Positions 18,202-25,693 of a stretch of 64,000 bases of DNA are shown piece after piece (the stretch's first letter is position 1; each line of letters starts with the position of its first letter). The stretch spans positions 89,819-153,818 of the forward strand of contig JAJFGJ010000008.1 in assembly GCA_021776175.1 (NCBI GenBank), read 5' to 3'. The DNA is from Kiloniellaceae bacterium. GTDB lineage: Bacteria > Pseudomonadota > Alphaproteobacteria > Kiloniellales > J153. The position numbers were made by a program, and so were the translations under genes. The notes beneath the pieces are model-generated. The model did not search any database. It had not been told where the DNA came from and saw nothing but the letters and a program-made list of their open reading frames with translations.

Positions 18202-18303
18202 TATCTGCGTATAACCATAGGTCTATCCTGGCACACAGGGACAAAATTAGGTAAGTCTCGACGATTATCGCATTGCAAAGATGTCTTGAGGAAGGAACCA
18301 TTC

Positions 18304-18687
18304 ATGATCCGGAAAATCGCGAAGCTCGCGTTTGCTCTAGTGACCGCCACCGCCCTGATGAGCGGAGCGGCCCTCGCTGGCGGCGACGCGGCGAAAGGTA
18401 AAAAGGTCTTCAACAAATGCAAGGCCTGCCACAGCCTGAAGGCCGGCAAGAACAAGATCGGCCCGTCCCTGAACGGCATCATCGGCCGGGCCGCCGCGAC
18501 CGTGGAAGGCTACAAGTACTCCAAGGCCATGAAAGCTTCCGGCCTCACCTGGGACGACGAGACTTTGCAGAAGTATCTGACCAAGCCCAAGAAATTCATT
18601 CCGGGTACGAAGATGGCCTTCGCCGGATTGAAAAAGGAAAAGCAACGCAACGACGTGATCGCCTACCTCAAAGAAAAGGCCATGTAG
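18304..18687 (+). CDS. Periplasmic class I cytochrome c (c2/c550 type)
   Basis: A 127-residue exported cytochrome. The signal peptide spans residues 1 to about 25 (cleavage after ALA), the heme is attached at CKACH, the sixth ligand is the Met of GTKMAF, and the YSKAMKASGLTWDDETLQKYL segment is the usual mitochondrial/c2-type core. ATG 18304 follows an AGGAAGG ribosome site. It is a soluble electron carrier between membrane complexes. It diverges from the SNase gene and is followed by a long hairpin. Confidence 0.9.
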   Translation: MIRKIAKLAFALVTATALMSGAALAGGDAAKGKKVFNKCKACHSLKAGKNKIGPSLNGIIGRAAATVEGYKYSKAMKASGLTWDDETLQKYLTKPKKFIPGTKMAFAGLKKEKQRNDVIAYLKEKAM

Positions 18688-18714
18688 GGCACACCCTACC
18701 TTCAACGCCGCGCC

Positions 18715-18749
18715 AGGGTCGGGTTTCGATAGCATCGGAACCCGACCCT
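18715..18749 (+). terminator. Long hairpin after cytochrome c gene
   Basis: AGGGTCGGGTT pairs with AACCCGACCCT, and the inner CGAT/ATCG extends the stem around a three-base loop. There is no T-run after it, so it may stabilise the mRNA or act as a weak terminator. Confidence 0.5.
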
Positions 18750-18867
18750 AAGTTATCGATTCGCCGTGTGTCCCGCCCAAAACACGCGGGCGGCGTTTGT
18801 CCCGTCAATCTTACCCGCCCTTAACTTTTGCGGGGTTAGGCTCCGGATCTTGCAAGGAGCCGTGACA

Positions 18868-19209
18868 ATGCCTTTCGTGGTCCGCGACCCATCGGGACAA
18901 ATCTGCGAGGTCCACAACGCCCCCAACAGCCGGGCGCGCGAGGAACTGGCATCGCAAGACCTGGATCTGCGGCGCTTTCTGTCGCAGGCGGGCGGGCATG
19001 AAGTTCAGGGCGCGCTAGGCGATTCCGACCTGGGACTGATCCGGGTCCTCGAGGATTTAATCGCGGTCCTCATCGACAAGCGCATCATCGCCCTAACCGA
19101 TCTGCCCGAAGCGGCCCAGCACAAGCTGGCGCACCGCTATGGCCTGCGCAGCCGCCTGGCCGATTTGCAGGGCATCGTCGGGGATCAGGACGAAATCCTT
19201 CTACCCTGA
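18868..19209 (+). CDS. Conserved hypothetical protein, 113 residues
   Basis: ATG 18868 is preceded by AAGGAG at a good distance, so this start is preferred over an upstream ATG at 18766. The soluble protein begins MPFVVRDPSGQI and is predicted mostly alpha-helical, with a repeated IAL/IAV-type hydrophobic core. I do not recognise a characterised family. The element inserted at 19277 lies 67 bp downstream and does not touch it. Confidence 0.65.
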   Translation: MPFVVRDPSGQICEVHNAPNSRAREELASQDLDLRRFLSQAGGHEVQGALGDSDLGLIRVLEDLIAVLIDKRIIALTDLPEAAQHKLAHRYGLRSRLADLQGIVGDQDEILLP

Positions 19210-19276
19210 GGCACCGGCTCCCAGGCTCGCGCGCGATCGCGACTACTCAAGACCGGGTCCAAGCCGCCTCGCTGTC

Positions 19277-19297
19277 GGGTAGTGGGTCAGTTTGAAA
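19277..19297 (+). repeat. Left terminal inverted repeat (IRL)
   Basis: 21 bases, perfect reverse complement of 22264-22284. The NYN gene's stop codon begins 4 bases inside it. The preceding GCTGTC is the target duplication. Confidence 0.9.
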
Positions 19298-19300
19298 TCT

Positions 19301-19885
19301 CTATGGCCAATTGACAGCGCGGACGAAATCGCAATGGGCCAATAGATTCGCATGAAGATCGTAGGTTGGTTTTGGAAGTTGAATAAGAGCCACCTCGACC
19401 CCTGCCTTTCTTGCAAGTTTCATTGCGGGGATCATATCTTGATCGCCAGAAATCAATAGAATTCGATCTACTGTTTTGCGTTCAGCAAAATTTGCTATAT
19501 CTAAGCCTACTCGCATATCCACGCCTTTTTGTTCAAAGACGGGACCAAAATCGGCATCCGTAAGCGCGGCACCTGCAATTGGAATATTTCTGGGTTTCCA
19601 ACCACGAAATCCAATGGTCCCGCGCCGAACAGCAAAGCGTTCTAATTTAGCAAGATCACGTAGCCACTTATCATTTGATTGAAAGTTAGTTTCGCCACCT
19701 GAAACCGGAAGCTGAACCTTTCCCCTGAATTGGGGTGCGTCGTAATAAAGCACTCGGAGCAAATATTCCGCAGGGTCTATGCATTTTGGGGCCAACGCCT
19801 CAATAAATGCATTATCGTAAACTTTGCCCGCAGCCTTTACAGAAGCGCGGACATATCCTCCGTCCATAAGTAATGCGGATTTCAT
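19301..19885 (-). CDS. NYN-domain (LabA/DUF88-like) predicted nuclease, transposon passenger
   Basis: A 194-residue protein with the PIN-like NYN fold: the first strand LLMDGGYVRA with its acidic residue, KGVDMRVGLDIANFAE, and RILLISGDQDMIPAMKLARKAGVEV with the second acidic cluster. NYN proteins are putative RNases. The start is ATG 19885; a longer frame to 19948 runs through a hairpin (19905-19936) and is unlikely. It ends 4 bp inside the left inverted repeat, so it is cargo rather than a disrupted host gene. Confidence 0.8.
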   Translation of the reverse strand: MKSALLMDGGYVRASVKAAGKVYDNAFIEALAPKCIDPAEYLLRVLYYDAPQFRGKVQLPVSGGETNFQSNDKWLRDLAKLERFAVRRGTIGFRGWKPRNIPIAGAALTDADFGPVFEQKGVDMRVGLDIANFAERKTVDRILLISGDQDMIPAMKLARKAGVEVALIQLPKPTYDLHANLLAHCDFVRAVNWP

Positions 19886-20091
19886 GGTATTGCCCCTAAA
19901 GCAAAGCCCCCGCCACGCGTAAGCATGACGGGGGCTGAGAATTGTCACCCCGAAGGGGCGAAAGGATTACGCAGATAATGTATATAGGTTATTACCAATT
20001 CGTCAATTCCTAATGAAACGATCCACAGGCTTTCCGTCATTCCCCGTATTTTGTCCGCTAATACCGTTAAGCTATTGATATGTATGATATT

Positions 20092-20961
20092 CTATTTCTT
20101 ATATGGTCCACGTTTAACCGGCTTTGCCTCGGCATCCTCAACCAGCTTCACAATATCACCAATCTCCCAAAGACGATCAGACACGCCAGCCGCCATGGCC
20201 GGGGTCATGCGCAGCTTGGAATGGATGCGGACAAAATTGTAATACATCATATGCAGCGCGACGGCATAGGCGTGGTTCTCGACCTTCTTTGAGAACGCAT
20301 TGGTCAGGCGGGTAAACCGGCGTATGTGCATCCTCATGGTCAGGTTGTGGCGCTCCACATAGGACGTGCTGACGTGCCGGGAGTCGGGATCGCCCTCGAC
20401 CCGTGTCTTGCGTGCGCCTATGCACTGTGCGGGGCTGTAGCGGCCCTTGGCATTCTCAGGAGAAGCCCCGTACATCTTGACCAGCATGGCATAGTCGATA
20501 TCTGGACCGAACGCGCCTTCAACCGCTTCCAGATATGCCTTATGGCCGTCGCTGGTAAGTTGGACCCGATTGGCTAGGCGGGAACGTAGATCATCCATGA
20601 ACCACATGGCGCACTCACCGTCCCGCCCGCCGATCAGGTAGGACACGATTAGCTTTGAGTCGGCATCAATCGCCGTCCAGGTCCAAGTGTCGCCAGCGCC
20701 GTCCGGGGCCGCTTTCGCGCTCGGCACGTTCTTGGCCTTGGCGTAGGTGAAACTCCAAATCTCATCGACCTGGACCCGCTTGGCCTTCACGTCGCGCACG
20801 TTGGCATCGTGGTAGGCCATGCACGCCTTACCAGCGTCGATCAGCAACTTAGTGACCGTGTTCTTGCTGGCACCCGTGATCCGCGTCACGGCCCGGATGG
20901 ACTGGCCTTCGCAGAGAAGGTGGAGGATTTGGGCGCGTTTTGATGTTGTTAGCCTGTTCAT
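20092..20961 (-). CDS. IS1-like family transposase
   Basis: 289 residues. An N-terminal helix-turn-helix (SIRAVTRITGASKNTVTKLL) recognises the ends. The DDE-type catalytic core includes VDEIWSF, TSDGHKAY and YVERHNLTMR, as in alphaproteobacterial IS1-like elements. The ORF is complete without frameshift. It ends with a basic tail. IS1-family membership is from motif recognition; an IS1595-like assignment is less likely because no Zn-ribbon head is present. Confidence 0.85.
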   Translation of the reverse strand: MNRLTTSKRAQILHLLCEGQSIRAVTRITGASKNTVTKLLIDAGKACMAYHDANVRDVKAKRVQVDEIWSFTYAKAKNVPSAKAAPDGAGDTWTWTAIDADSKLIVSYLIGGRDGECAMWFMDDLRSRLANRVQLTSDGHKAYLEAVEGAFGPDIDYAMLVKMYGASPENAKGRYSPAQCIGARKTRVEGDPDSRHVSTSYVERHNLTMRMHIRRFTRLTNAFSKKVENHAYAVALHMMYYNFVRIHSKLRMTPAMAAGVSDRLWEIGDIVKLVEDAEAKPVKRGPYKK

Positions 20962-21097
20962 AAACTTAATATGCGTAAGCTAACGGTCAGTTTCAAGGGG
21001 TTAATGTGCAAAAATGCAAAAAATACGGCAGATTCTTCGATAATTAAGCACGGTGCATGATTCGGCGCTTGATAAGTGTTGTAACCCAGGGTAAATA

Positions 21098-21132
21098 AAA
21101 ACCCGGCAGCGCCGTAATCGCTGCCGGGTTTT
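21098..21132. terminator. Strong bidirectional terminator inside transposon
   Basis: A 14-bp stem (aaaacccggcagcg/cgctgccgggtttt) around a seven-base loop, with A-run and T-run on the two sides. It separates the transposase promoter region from the winged-helix gene and may block read-through from outside. Confidence 0.85.
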
Positions 21133-21295
21133 GTAACAAGCTCTGCAAAAGGGCCAAGATAGCGAGAGGTTCAAGAAGATGCCGGTCTTAGGTTAACACC
21201 TGCTCCAGAACCGAACGCGACTGGGGCTTGTCGTGTGGCGGTATGCGTGATGCGCCGCCACGCGACCCTTATATATTATATGGAGTCGCAAAGCA

Positions 21296-21829
21296 ATGAC
21301 AGATAAATCAAATGCTTACACTATCGTGATTGCTGACCTGAAACGCCAGCGAGACGAAATTGATGGAACAATTACCCGACTTGAAGCTATGGCAGCAGGA
21401 AAGCCTGTGCTGGCAAACCAAGCTGTCCAGCCGTTGCCAGATACTGGTGATCAGGGTCAGCCTGAGCCAGCGGGCGAGGTCGGCGACAACCCGTATTTGG
21501 GCATGTCTATTGTCGATGCAACAAAGTCACTGCTTAAAGCAAAACGTCAACCGCTAAGTCCTGCTGAGATTCTGAGGAATCTTGAAGCAGGAGGGATGCA
21601 CCTGTCGGGCGACAATAAGGCCAATACTATAGGTTCCGTGCTGAGCCGCAGACAACGCCAAAAGGGTGATATTGTTAGCCCCAAGCGCGGACAGTGGGGC
21701 CTTAAGGAATGGTATCCAGGCCGAACTTTCGGCAAGAAAAATTTAGAACGGGAAAACACTAGCGAGACCAGCGAGCCTGAGCAGCCTTCCGAGCAGCATG
21801 AGAACGTTGTTCGGCACTCATTCGACTAG
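21296..21829 (+). CDS. Coiled-coil plus winged-helix (HARE-HTH-like) passenger protein
   Basis: A 177-residue protein. Residues about 8-33 are a charged helix (ADLKRQRDEIDGTITRLEAM) likely to be a coiled coil. Residues about 65-135 resemble a HARE-HTH/winged-helix domain: SIVDATKSLLKAKRQPLSPAEILRNL, a glycine turn, NTIGSVLSRRQRQKGDIVSPKRGQWGL. Such domains are found in restriction and chromatin proteins and bind DNA. The C-terminal tail is acidic and disordered. ATG 21296 has GGAG ten bases upstream. Its 3' end overlaps the convergent KGG-type gene by 71 bp. Confidence 0.7.
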   Translation: MTDKSNAYTIVIADLKRQRDEIDGTITRLEAMAAGKPVLANQAVQPLPDTGDQGQPEPAGEVGDNPYLGMSIVDATKSLLKAKRQPLSPAEILRNLEAGGMHLSGDNKANTIGSVLSRRQRQKGDIVSPKRGQWGLKEWYPGRTFGKKNLERENTSETSEPEQPSEQHENVVRHSFD

Positions 21830-21992
21830 CCCTAGTCTTCCCGCCGGTCTTTCCGCCCTTTCGACCCCTCTCAACAGCAGAGGGGTCTTTTTTATCTAAC
21901 TCTTCTGCGTCAACGTTATCGCTCGCAATATCAACGATCATCTTAGCGCGTTGGCTAAGGTCGCGGGGGCGGTTGGGTTTGCGAATCGTCAT
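21759..21992 (-). CDS. Small basic KGG-type protein, transposon passenger
   Basis: 77 residues from ATG 21992. The C-terminal half has the repeated RGRKGGKTGGKTRASRMS followed by EQRSHAARKAAQARW, a small basic motif seen in many short bacterial nucleic-acid-associated proteins of unknown function. Its start overlaps the stop of the Zn-ribbon gene by 4 bp (ATGA), so both are translated from one transcript. Confidence 0.65.
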   Translation of the reverse strand: MTIRKPNRPRDLSQRAKMIVDIASDNVDAEELDKKDPSAVERGRKGGKTGGKTRASRMSAEQRSHAARKAAQARWSR

Positions 21993-22207
21993 ATTACCGC
22001 TGAAATTCCACATTCTTCGCAGTGAATATCTACATTTGCCATGCTACTCTTATTTCTTACAACCCTGAAACCGTCCGGCAATGATCTAATCGTCGTACCG
22101 CGATTTCCTTTCATATAAGCCCAGCCCTCTTCTTCAAGGGCGTCTGCGGTGCCGATCTTGCCACATTTTGGGCACTCAAGATTAATTTTGAACCGATCTT
22201 TTGCCAT
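21989..22207 (-). CDS. Small Zn-ribbon protein, transposon passenger
   Basis: 72 residues with CPKCG near the start and CEECG near the end, a treble-clef or Zn-ribbon knuckle pair. It is first in the two-gene unit with the KGG-type protein (4-bp overlap), just inside the right inverted repeat. The role is unknown; regulation of the element or nucleic-acid binding is an inference. Confidence 0.65.
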   Translation of the reverse strand: MAKDRFKINLECPKCGKIGTADALEEEGWAYMKGNRGTTIRSLPDGFRVVRNKSSMANVDIHCEECGISAVI

Positions 22208-22263
22208 GTTTAGTAATATGGCGCTCGGTGGGGTTAATGCCAGAGAATGTCAGCCCCGGCCAT

Positions 22264-22284
22264 TTTCAAACTGACCCACTACCC
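22264..22284 (-). repeat. Right terminal inverted repeat (IRR)
   Basis: 21 bases, perfect reverse complement of 19277-19297, followed by the second GCTGTC copy at 22285-22290. Confidence 0.9.
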
Positions 22285-22363
22285 GCTGTCGCTTGCCGTT
22301 AACGACATAATATTGTATGAGGAATAGCCTGCCCAGGTGTTTTGAGTCCTAGGAAAAGCCCTT

Positions 22364-23032
22364 TTGCCCATCGCGCTGAAACCCGGCCCGCACCTGCAGG
22401 AGCCCAAGCCGCGTGTGGTTCAATTCAACAACCGCCGCTTCTCGATCCGGCTTGAACCCATATTCTGGCAAGCGCTGGAACAACAAGCCGAAAAAAGTAA
22501 CATGCGCCTCGGCCGCTACGTCGGCGAGCTGGCCGAGGAGTTCAAGGGGCACAACTTTTCGTCCTACCTACGAGTCCTGTGCATGCTGGACAGTGAGCGG
22601 ACACGGGCCCAGGCTAACCTCCGGTCCGGCCGTACCAGCATCCTCGATCTCGTATTGACCGCGTTCGAGCCGGGACTGCTGCTGTCGCGCTACCGCACGA
22701 TCATTTCATACAATGCCGGTTTCCGGGACTGGCTGGGGCGCGATTACCGGCCGGCCGCCGGCAGCGAGCTGACCTCCGTCATTCAGGTACGCACGCGCAG
22801 GCCATTGAACGATATCTGGCTGGAGCTGATCGCCGGCACCATTATATCCGCCGATGTGAACATCCTCCACGTACAGCCCGGACGGGTGCTCGCCGCCCCG
22901 GCCCGCTTCGTCCGCGTGCCGGCGCAAGAGGAGGCCGAATTCTATGCCGTGTTGTGGATATCGACAGCGCGCAGACAAGGAGTCGTGGCGCCGCCGCGCG
23001 GAGTCGTGGCGGCACCGCGCAGACCTGCCTAA
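22364..23032 (+). CDS. Ribbon-helix-helix plus PAS-like protein
   Basis: 222 residues starting at TTG 22364, with AGGA nine bases upstream; no ATG is in frame. Residues about 22-65 match an RHH_4-type ribbon-helix-helix (RRFSIRLEPIFWQALEQQA). From about residue 100 the sequence (ISYNAGFRDWLGRDYRP...) resembles a PAS-like sensor. A repeated VVAPPRG/VVAAPRR tail ends it. A regulator is likely. The transposon inserted 79 bp upstream may have separated it from its promoter. Confidence 0.65.
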   Translation: MPIALKPGPHLQEPKPRVVQFNNRRFSIRLEPIFWQALEQQAEKSNMRLGRYVGELAEEFKGHNFSSYLRVLCMLDSERTRAQANLRSGRTSILDLVLTAFEPGLLLSRYRTIISYNAGFRDWLGRDYRPAAGSELTSVIQVRTRRPLNDIWLELIAGTIISADVNILHVQPGRVLAAPARFVRVPAQEEAEFYAVLWISTARRQGVVAPPRGVVAAPRRPA

Positions 23033-23064
23033 AACCTGAATTTCCAGCCGCTGGGGCGGCGATG

Positions 23065-23487
23065 TCAGACGCCGCTGGGATCGTCCAGGATCAATAGATC
23101 GACCGGGCTGTACACCGTAAGACCGCTCTCGAAACTATAGTAATGGAGGCCCGTCACCTCCATGCCGCCCATGGTCACGTGCTCCAGCGCGATACCGGCC
23201 CCGGTCAAGGCTTCGCTGGACAGCAAGTCGATCGGGATATCCTCGGCGGCGATCAGGACGACCTCGCCCGCGTCGTCGGGCAGCAGTTCTTCCAAGGTGA
23301 GAGAGACACGCAGGTCCACGGTATCGGAAAGCGTCGCCGCCCGCTCCAAGGCCGCGGAGTCGAGCAGCATGGTCGGGGGAGCATCCTCGAACATCCGGGT
23401 GCCGGACAACGCGATACCCTCGACCGTCCCCGAATCGGGTCCGGAGTCGCGCGTCTCGTATTCCGCCGTGGGTATCTTTTTCGCCAT
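23065..23487 (-). CDS. Acidic hypothetical protein, 140 residues
   Basis: A Glu/Asp-rich soluble protein with no cysteine, signal peptide or membrane helix. It begins MAKKIPTAEYETRDSG and has a repeated LLDSAAL/LLSSEALTG pattern. It lies in the same strand direction as the downstream TolC-family gene and close to the adhesin export genes, so it may belong to that system. No family is recognised. Confidence 0.55.
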   Translation of the reverse strand: MAKKIPTAEYETRDSGPDSGTVEGIALSGTRMFEDAPPTMLLDSAALERAATLSDTVDLRVSLTLEELLPDDAGEVVLIAAEDIPIDLLSSEALTGAGIALEHVTMGGMEVTGLHYYSFESGLTVYSPVDLLILDDPSGV

Positions 23488-23689
23488 GTCGCCCTACCGC
23501 GCCCGATCAACCTTACTTGACGTGTATTCTTAGTTATTTACCCTCCCATCATCGAATCACATAGTGGTGATCCATACAAGTTTAATTGTTTTCAGCATGT
23601 TAACCTTAACAACTTGGTGCTCGCGATGAAGAACTTCCGGCCGCCGCGGGCTTTTTGGCCGCGAAACGAATCAGCGGGCTTCTTGGCCA

Positions 23690-23726
23690 CGAAACGAAAA
23701 CGGCGCCCGGCGCTGACCGGGCGCCG
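23690..23726 (-). terminator. Terminator of the TolC-family gene
   Basis: A 10-bp G/C stem (cggcgcccgg/ccgggcgccg) is followed on the minus strand by TTTTCGTTTCG. It lies 66 bp after the stop of the TolC-family gene. To its left are two near-identical 27-base units (GCGGGCTTnTTGGCC) of unknown meaning. Confidence 0.7.
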
Positions 23727-23791
23727 AAAGACGCGAAACCGCTATTTGCCCCGTCAGGCCCGCAGTGGGCCCCGGCGACGGTAAAACCTGC

Positions 23792-25207
23792 TTAGTCCTT
23801 AGTCGGGCTCAAGCCCTCGAGCCAGGATTTATGCTCGACTACCGCTTGCTCCGGCGCCCGCACGTTCACGGTATCCAGCAACAGGCCGCCGACCGCCAAT
23901 ATGCGGTACGAAGCCAGAAGCTCGTTGGTCTGCGCCGTGACCAGCTGGCCGCTGGAGACAAAGAGTTCGTTCTCGGCATCCAGGACGTCTAGCAGGGTGC
24001 GTTGCGCGACCTCGAATTGCTGTCGATACGCATCCCGGGTCTCGATATTGAATTGCACCGCGTCGCTCAGATCCTCGACCCGCTGCCGATTGGCCTCGTA
24101 CGCGAACCAGGACTGGCGCATTTCCCGTTGCGACTCCAGGTAGGAGCGCATGCGCCGATTCTTGTTTTCGGCCACCCGCGCCAAGGCTTCCTGCCGGGCC
24201 GCGCGGTCGATGCCGCCCCTAAACAGGTTCCAGCGCAGGCGCAGCATGACCTGATTGTTGAACTCGTAGGTATTAATGCCGTCGCGGCCATCGTTATATT
24301 CGCTTTCCGCCTCCAAGGTGACGGCGGGGTAAAGCGGCGCTTCGGCCAAGGAAACCTCGGCCCCGGCGCTGCGCACATCGGCCTCGAAGATCTTGGTCGT
24401 CGGATTGTTGCTGCCGGCTAAGGAAACCGCGGTATCGAGATCGGGCGGCAGCACGCCTTGCGGGAATTCCACCGGCTCCAAGCTATCGGGGAATTGCCCG
24501 ACTATACGCGTGAAACCCGCTTCCCCATCGCGCAGGTCGTTGAGGCTTTGGGTCAGCGTCGCGCGTGCGCGCGCCGCTCTGGCCTCGGTCTGTGCCACGT
24601 CGGCCCGGCTGCCGCCGCCGCCGGATTGGCGAAGGCGCACGGCATCGAGAATGGTGAGATGAACGTCGAGGTTGGTTTCGGCCAAGCGCACCAATTCGCG
24701 CTGGCGCACCACCTCAAGGTAGGCGCCGACGGCGTCGAGGGCCAGGAACTCGGCATTTTCCGCCACCCGGCGCGCCGCCGATTCGACACGCGATTTCTCC
24801 CGTTCGATGGTGCTGTTTGCCTCGAAGCCGTCGAAGATCCGCTGCTGGAGCGTGATCGAGGCTTCTTCCCGGGTCAGGGTCCGGGATCCGTCGCTGTTGT
24901 TCACGTTGGCGCGGCTGGTGCGGTCGTTGGTCCGCTCCTTGCCGATGCCCGCCGCGGCATCGATCTGCGGCAACCATAGACCGCGGGCTTGCTTCAGTTC
25001 CTCGCTGACGGCTTCCCGGTTGCTGGCCACGATCCCAATGTCGGGATTGGTCGAAATCGCGTGATCGACGGATTCCGATAATGACATGGCGTGGGCGGTC
25101 ATCGCGCCAGGAAATGCGAACACCGACACTAGCAGCGCCGACCTAAAAAGGCCTGGCATCCCTGCTTTACCTAAGCGAAATAGCATTTCCCCCCCCTCGT
25201 AGCTCAT
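23792..25207 (-). CDS. TolC-family outer-membrane protein of a type I secretion system (LapE-like)
   Basis: 471 residues with a signal peptide cleaved near AHA and two long coiled-coil repeats, each ending in the family's SRADVAQTEARAARARA and AQRTLLDVLDAENELF signatures. TolC proteins form the outer-membrane exit duct for ABC-exporter-driven secretion. It is divergent from the ABC exporter and adaptor genes. Start: GTG/ATG choices exist; an ATG at 25186 has a GAGG site seven bases upstream and would shorten the protein by 7 residues. Confidence 0.9.
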   Translation of the reverse strand: MSYEGGEMLFRLGKAGMPGLFRSALLVSVFAFPGAMTAHAMSLSESVDHAISTNPDIGIVASNREAVSEELKQARGLWLPQIDAAAGIGKERTNDRTSRANVNNSDGSRTLTREEASITLQQRIFDGFEANSTIEREKSRVESAARRVAENAEFLALDAVGAYLEVVRQRELVRLAETNLDVHLTILDAVRLRQSGGGGSRADVAQTEARAARARATLTQSLNDLRDGEAGFTRIVGQFPDSLEPVEFPQGVLPPDLDTAVSLAGSNNPTTKIFEADVRSAGAEVSLAEAPLYPAVTLEAESEYNDGRDGINTYEFNNQVMLRLRWNLFRGGIDRAARQEALARVAENKNRRMRSYLESQREMRQSWFAYEANRQRVEDLSDAVQFNIETRDAYRQQFEVAQRTLLDVLDAENELFVSSGQLVTAQTNELLASYRILAVGGLLLDTVNVRAPEQAVVEHKSWLEGLSPTKD

Positions 25208-25693
25208 ACGCCCTGCGGCAGTGGGCCTCTGATTTAAGCAAATCAGTTAGTTAACAGTGCTTATTACGCCGCTTAACCGTAGTTTGTCAACGAAATCGGA
25301 CATGGATGAAATAATCAAAGAGAGCAAATAACTCGTTAATCGAAAGAAATTAGCCGGGTTCCAGGCCCGATTCAACACGTTTGAAAAGAAGTGCCAAACC
25401 GCGCCCGGCGCGAATCGCGAGGGACTGGCGCCGGCCCGGCGCCTAGCGGCAGCGGTCCGGCGAACTCACCCGAATCGGGTACGGCGGCCATTTTACAATA
25501 TCTTTACAATATCTTGGGTCCTTTGCCCAAGGCCCGCGCGGTGGGATAAATTAACCTATTCCCAAGGCAACTCGTATAATCGTGGTGCTTGATGTTAGTG
25601 TGACATTTCACGATATTTCGGCGGGCGCGGGCCCGCCAAACTAGGACCCGGGGCATTGGCCACGGGCCGGACGCGGGGGGCGGACGACTTGGC
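25208..25693. promoter_or_regulatory. Divergent promoter region of the secretion genes
   Basis: About 485 bases between the TolC-family gene and the ABC exporter. An AT-rich core (25250-25340 and 25490-25620) separates GC-rich flanks and holds plausible promoters for both directions. No hairpin or operator with a recognisable family was found. Confidence 0.4.

Larger units (their letters stand above)
19277..22284. mobile_element. 3.0-kb IS1-like transposon with five genes
   Basis: The segment is bounded by a perfect 21-bp inverted repeat (19277-19297 and 22264-22284, starting GGGTAGTGGGTCAG) and flanked by the direct repeat GCTGTC (19271-19276 and 22285-22290), a target-site duplication. Imperfect similarity continues inside both ends (ATGGCC...TGACA). 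Its coding content is AT-richer than the neighbourhood. It carries one transposase and four passenger genes: a NYN-domain protein, a winged-helix protein, a KGG-type protein and a Zn-ribbon protein. Intact ends and transposase suggest recent activity. Confidence 0.88.
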
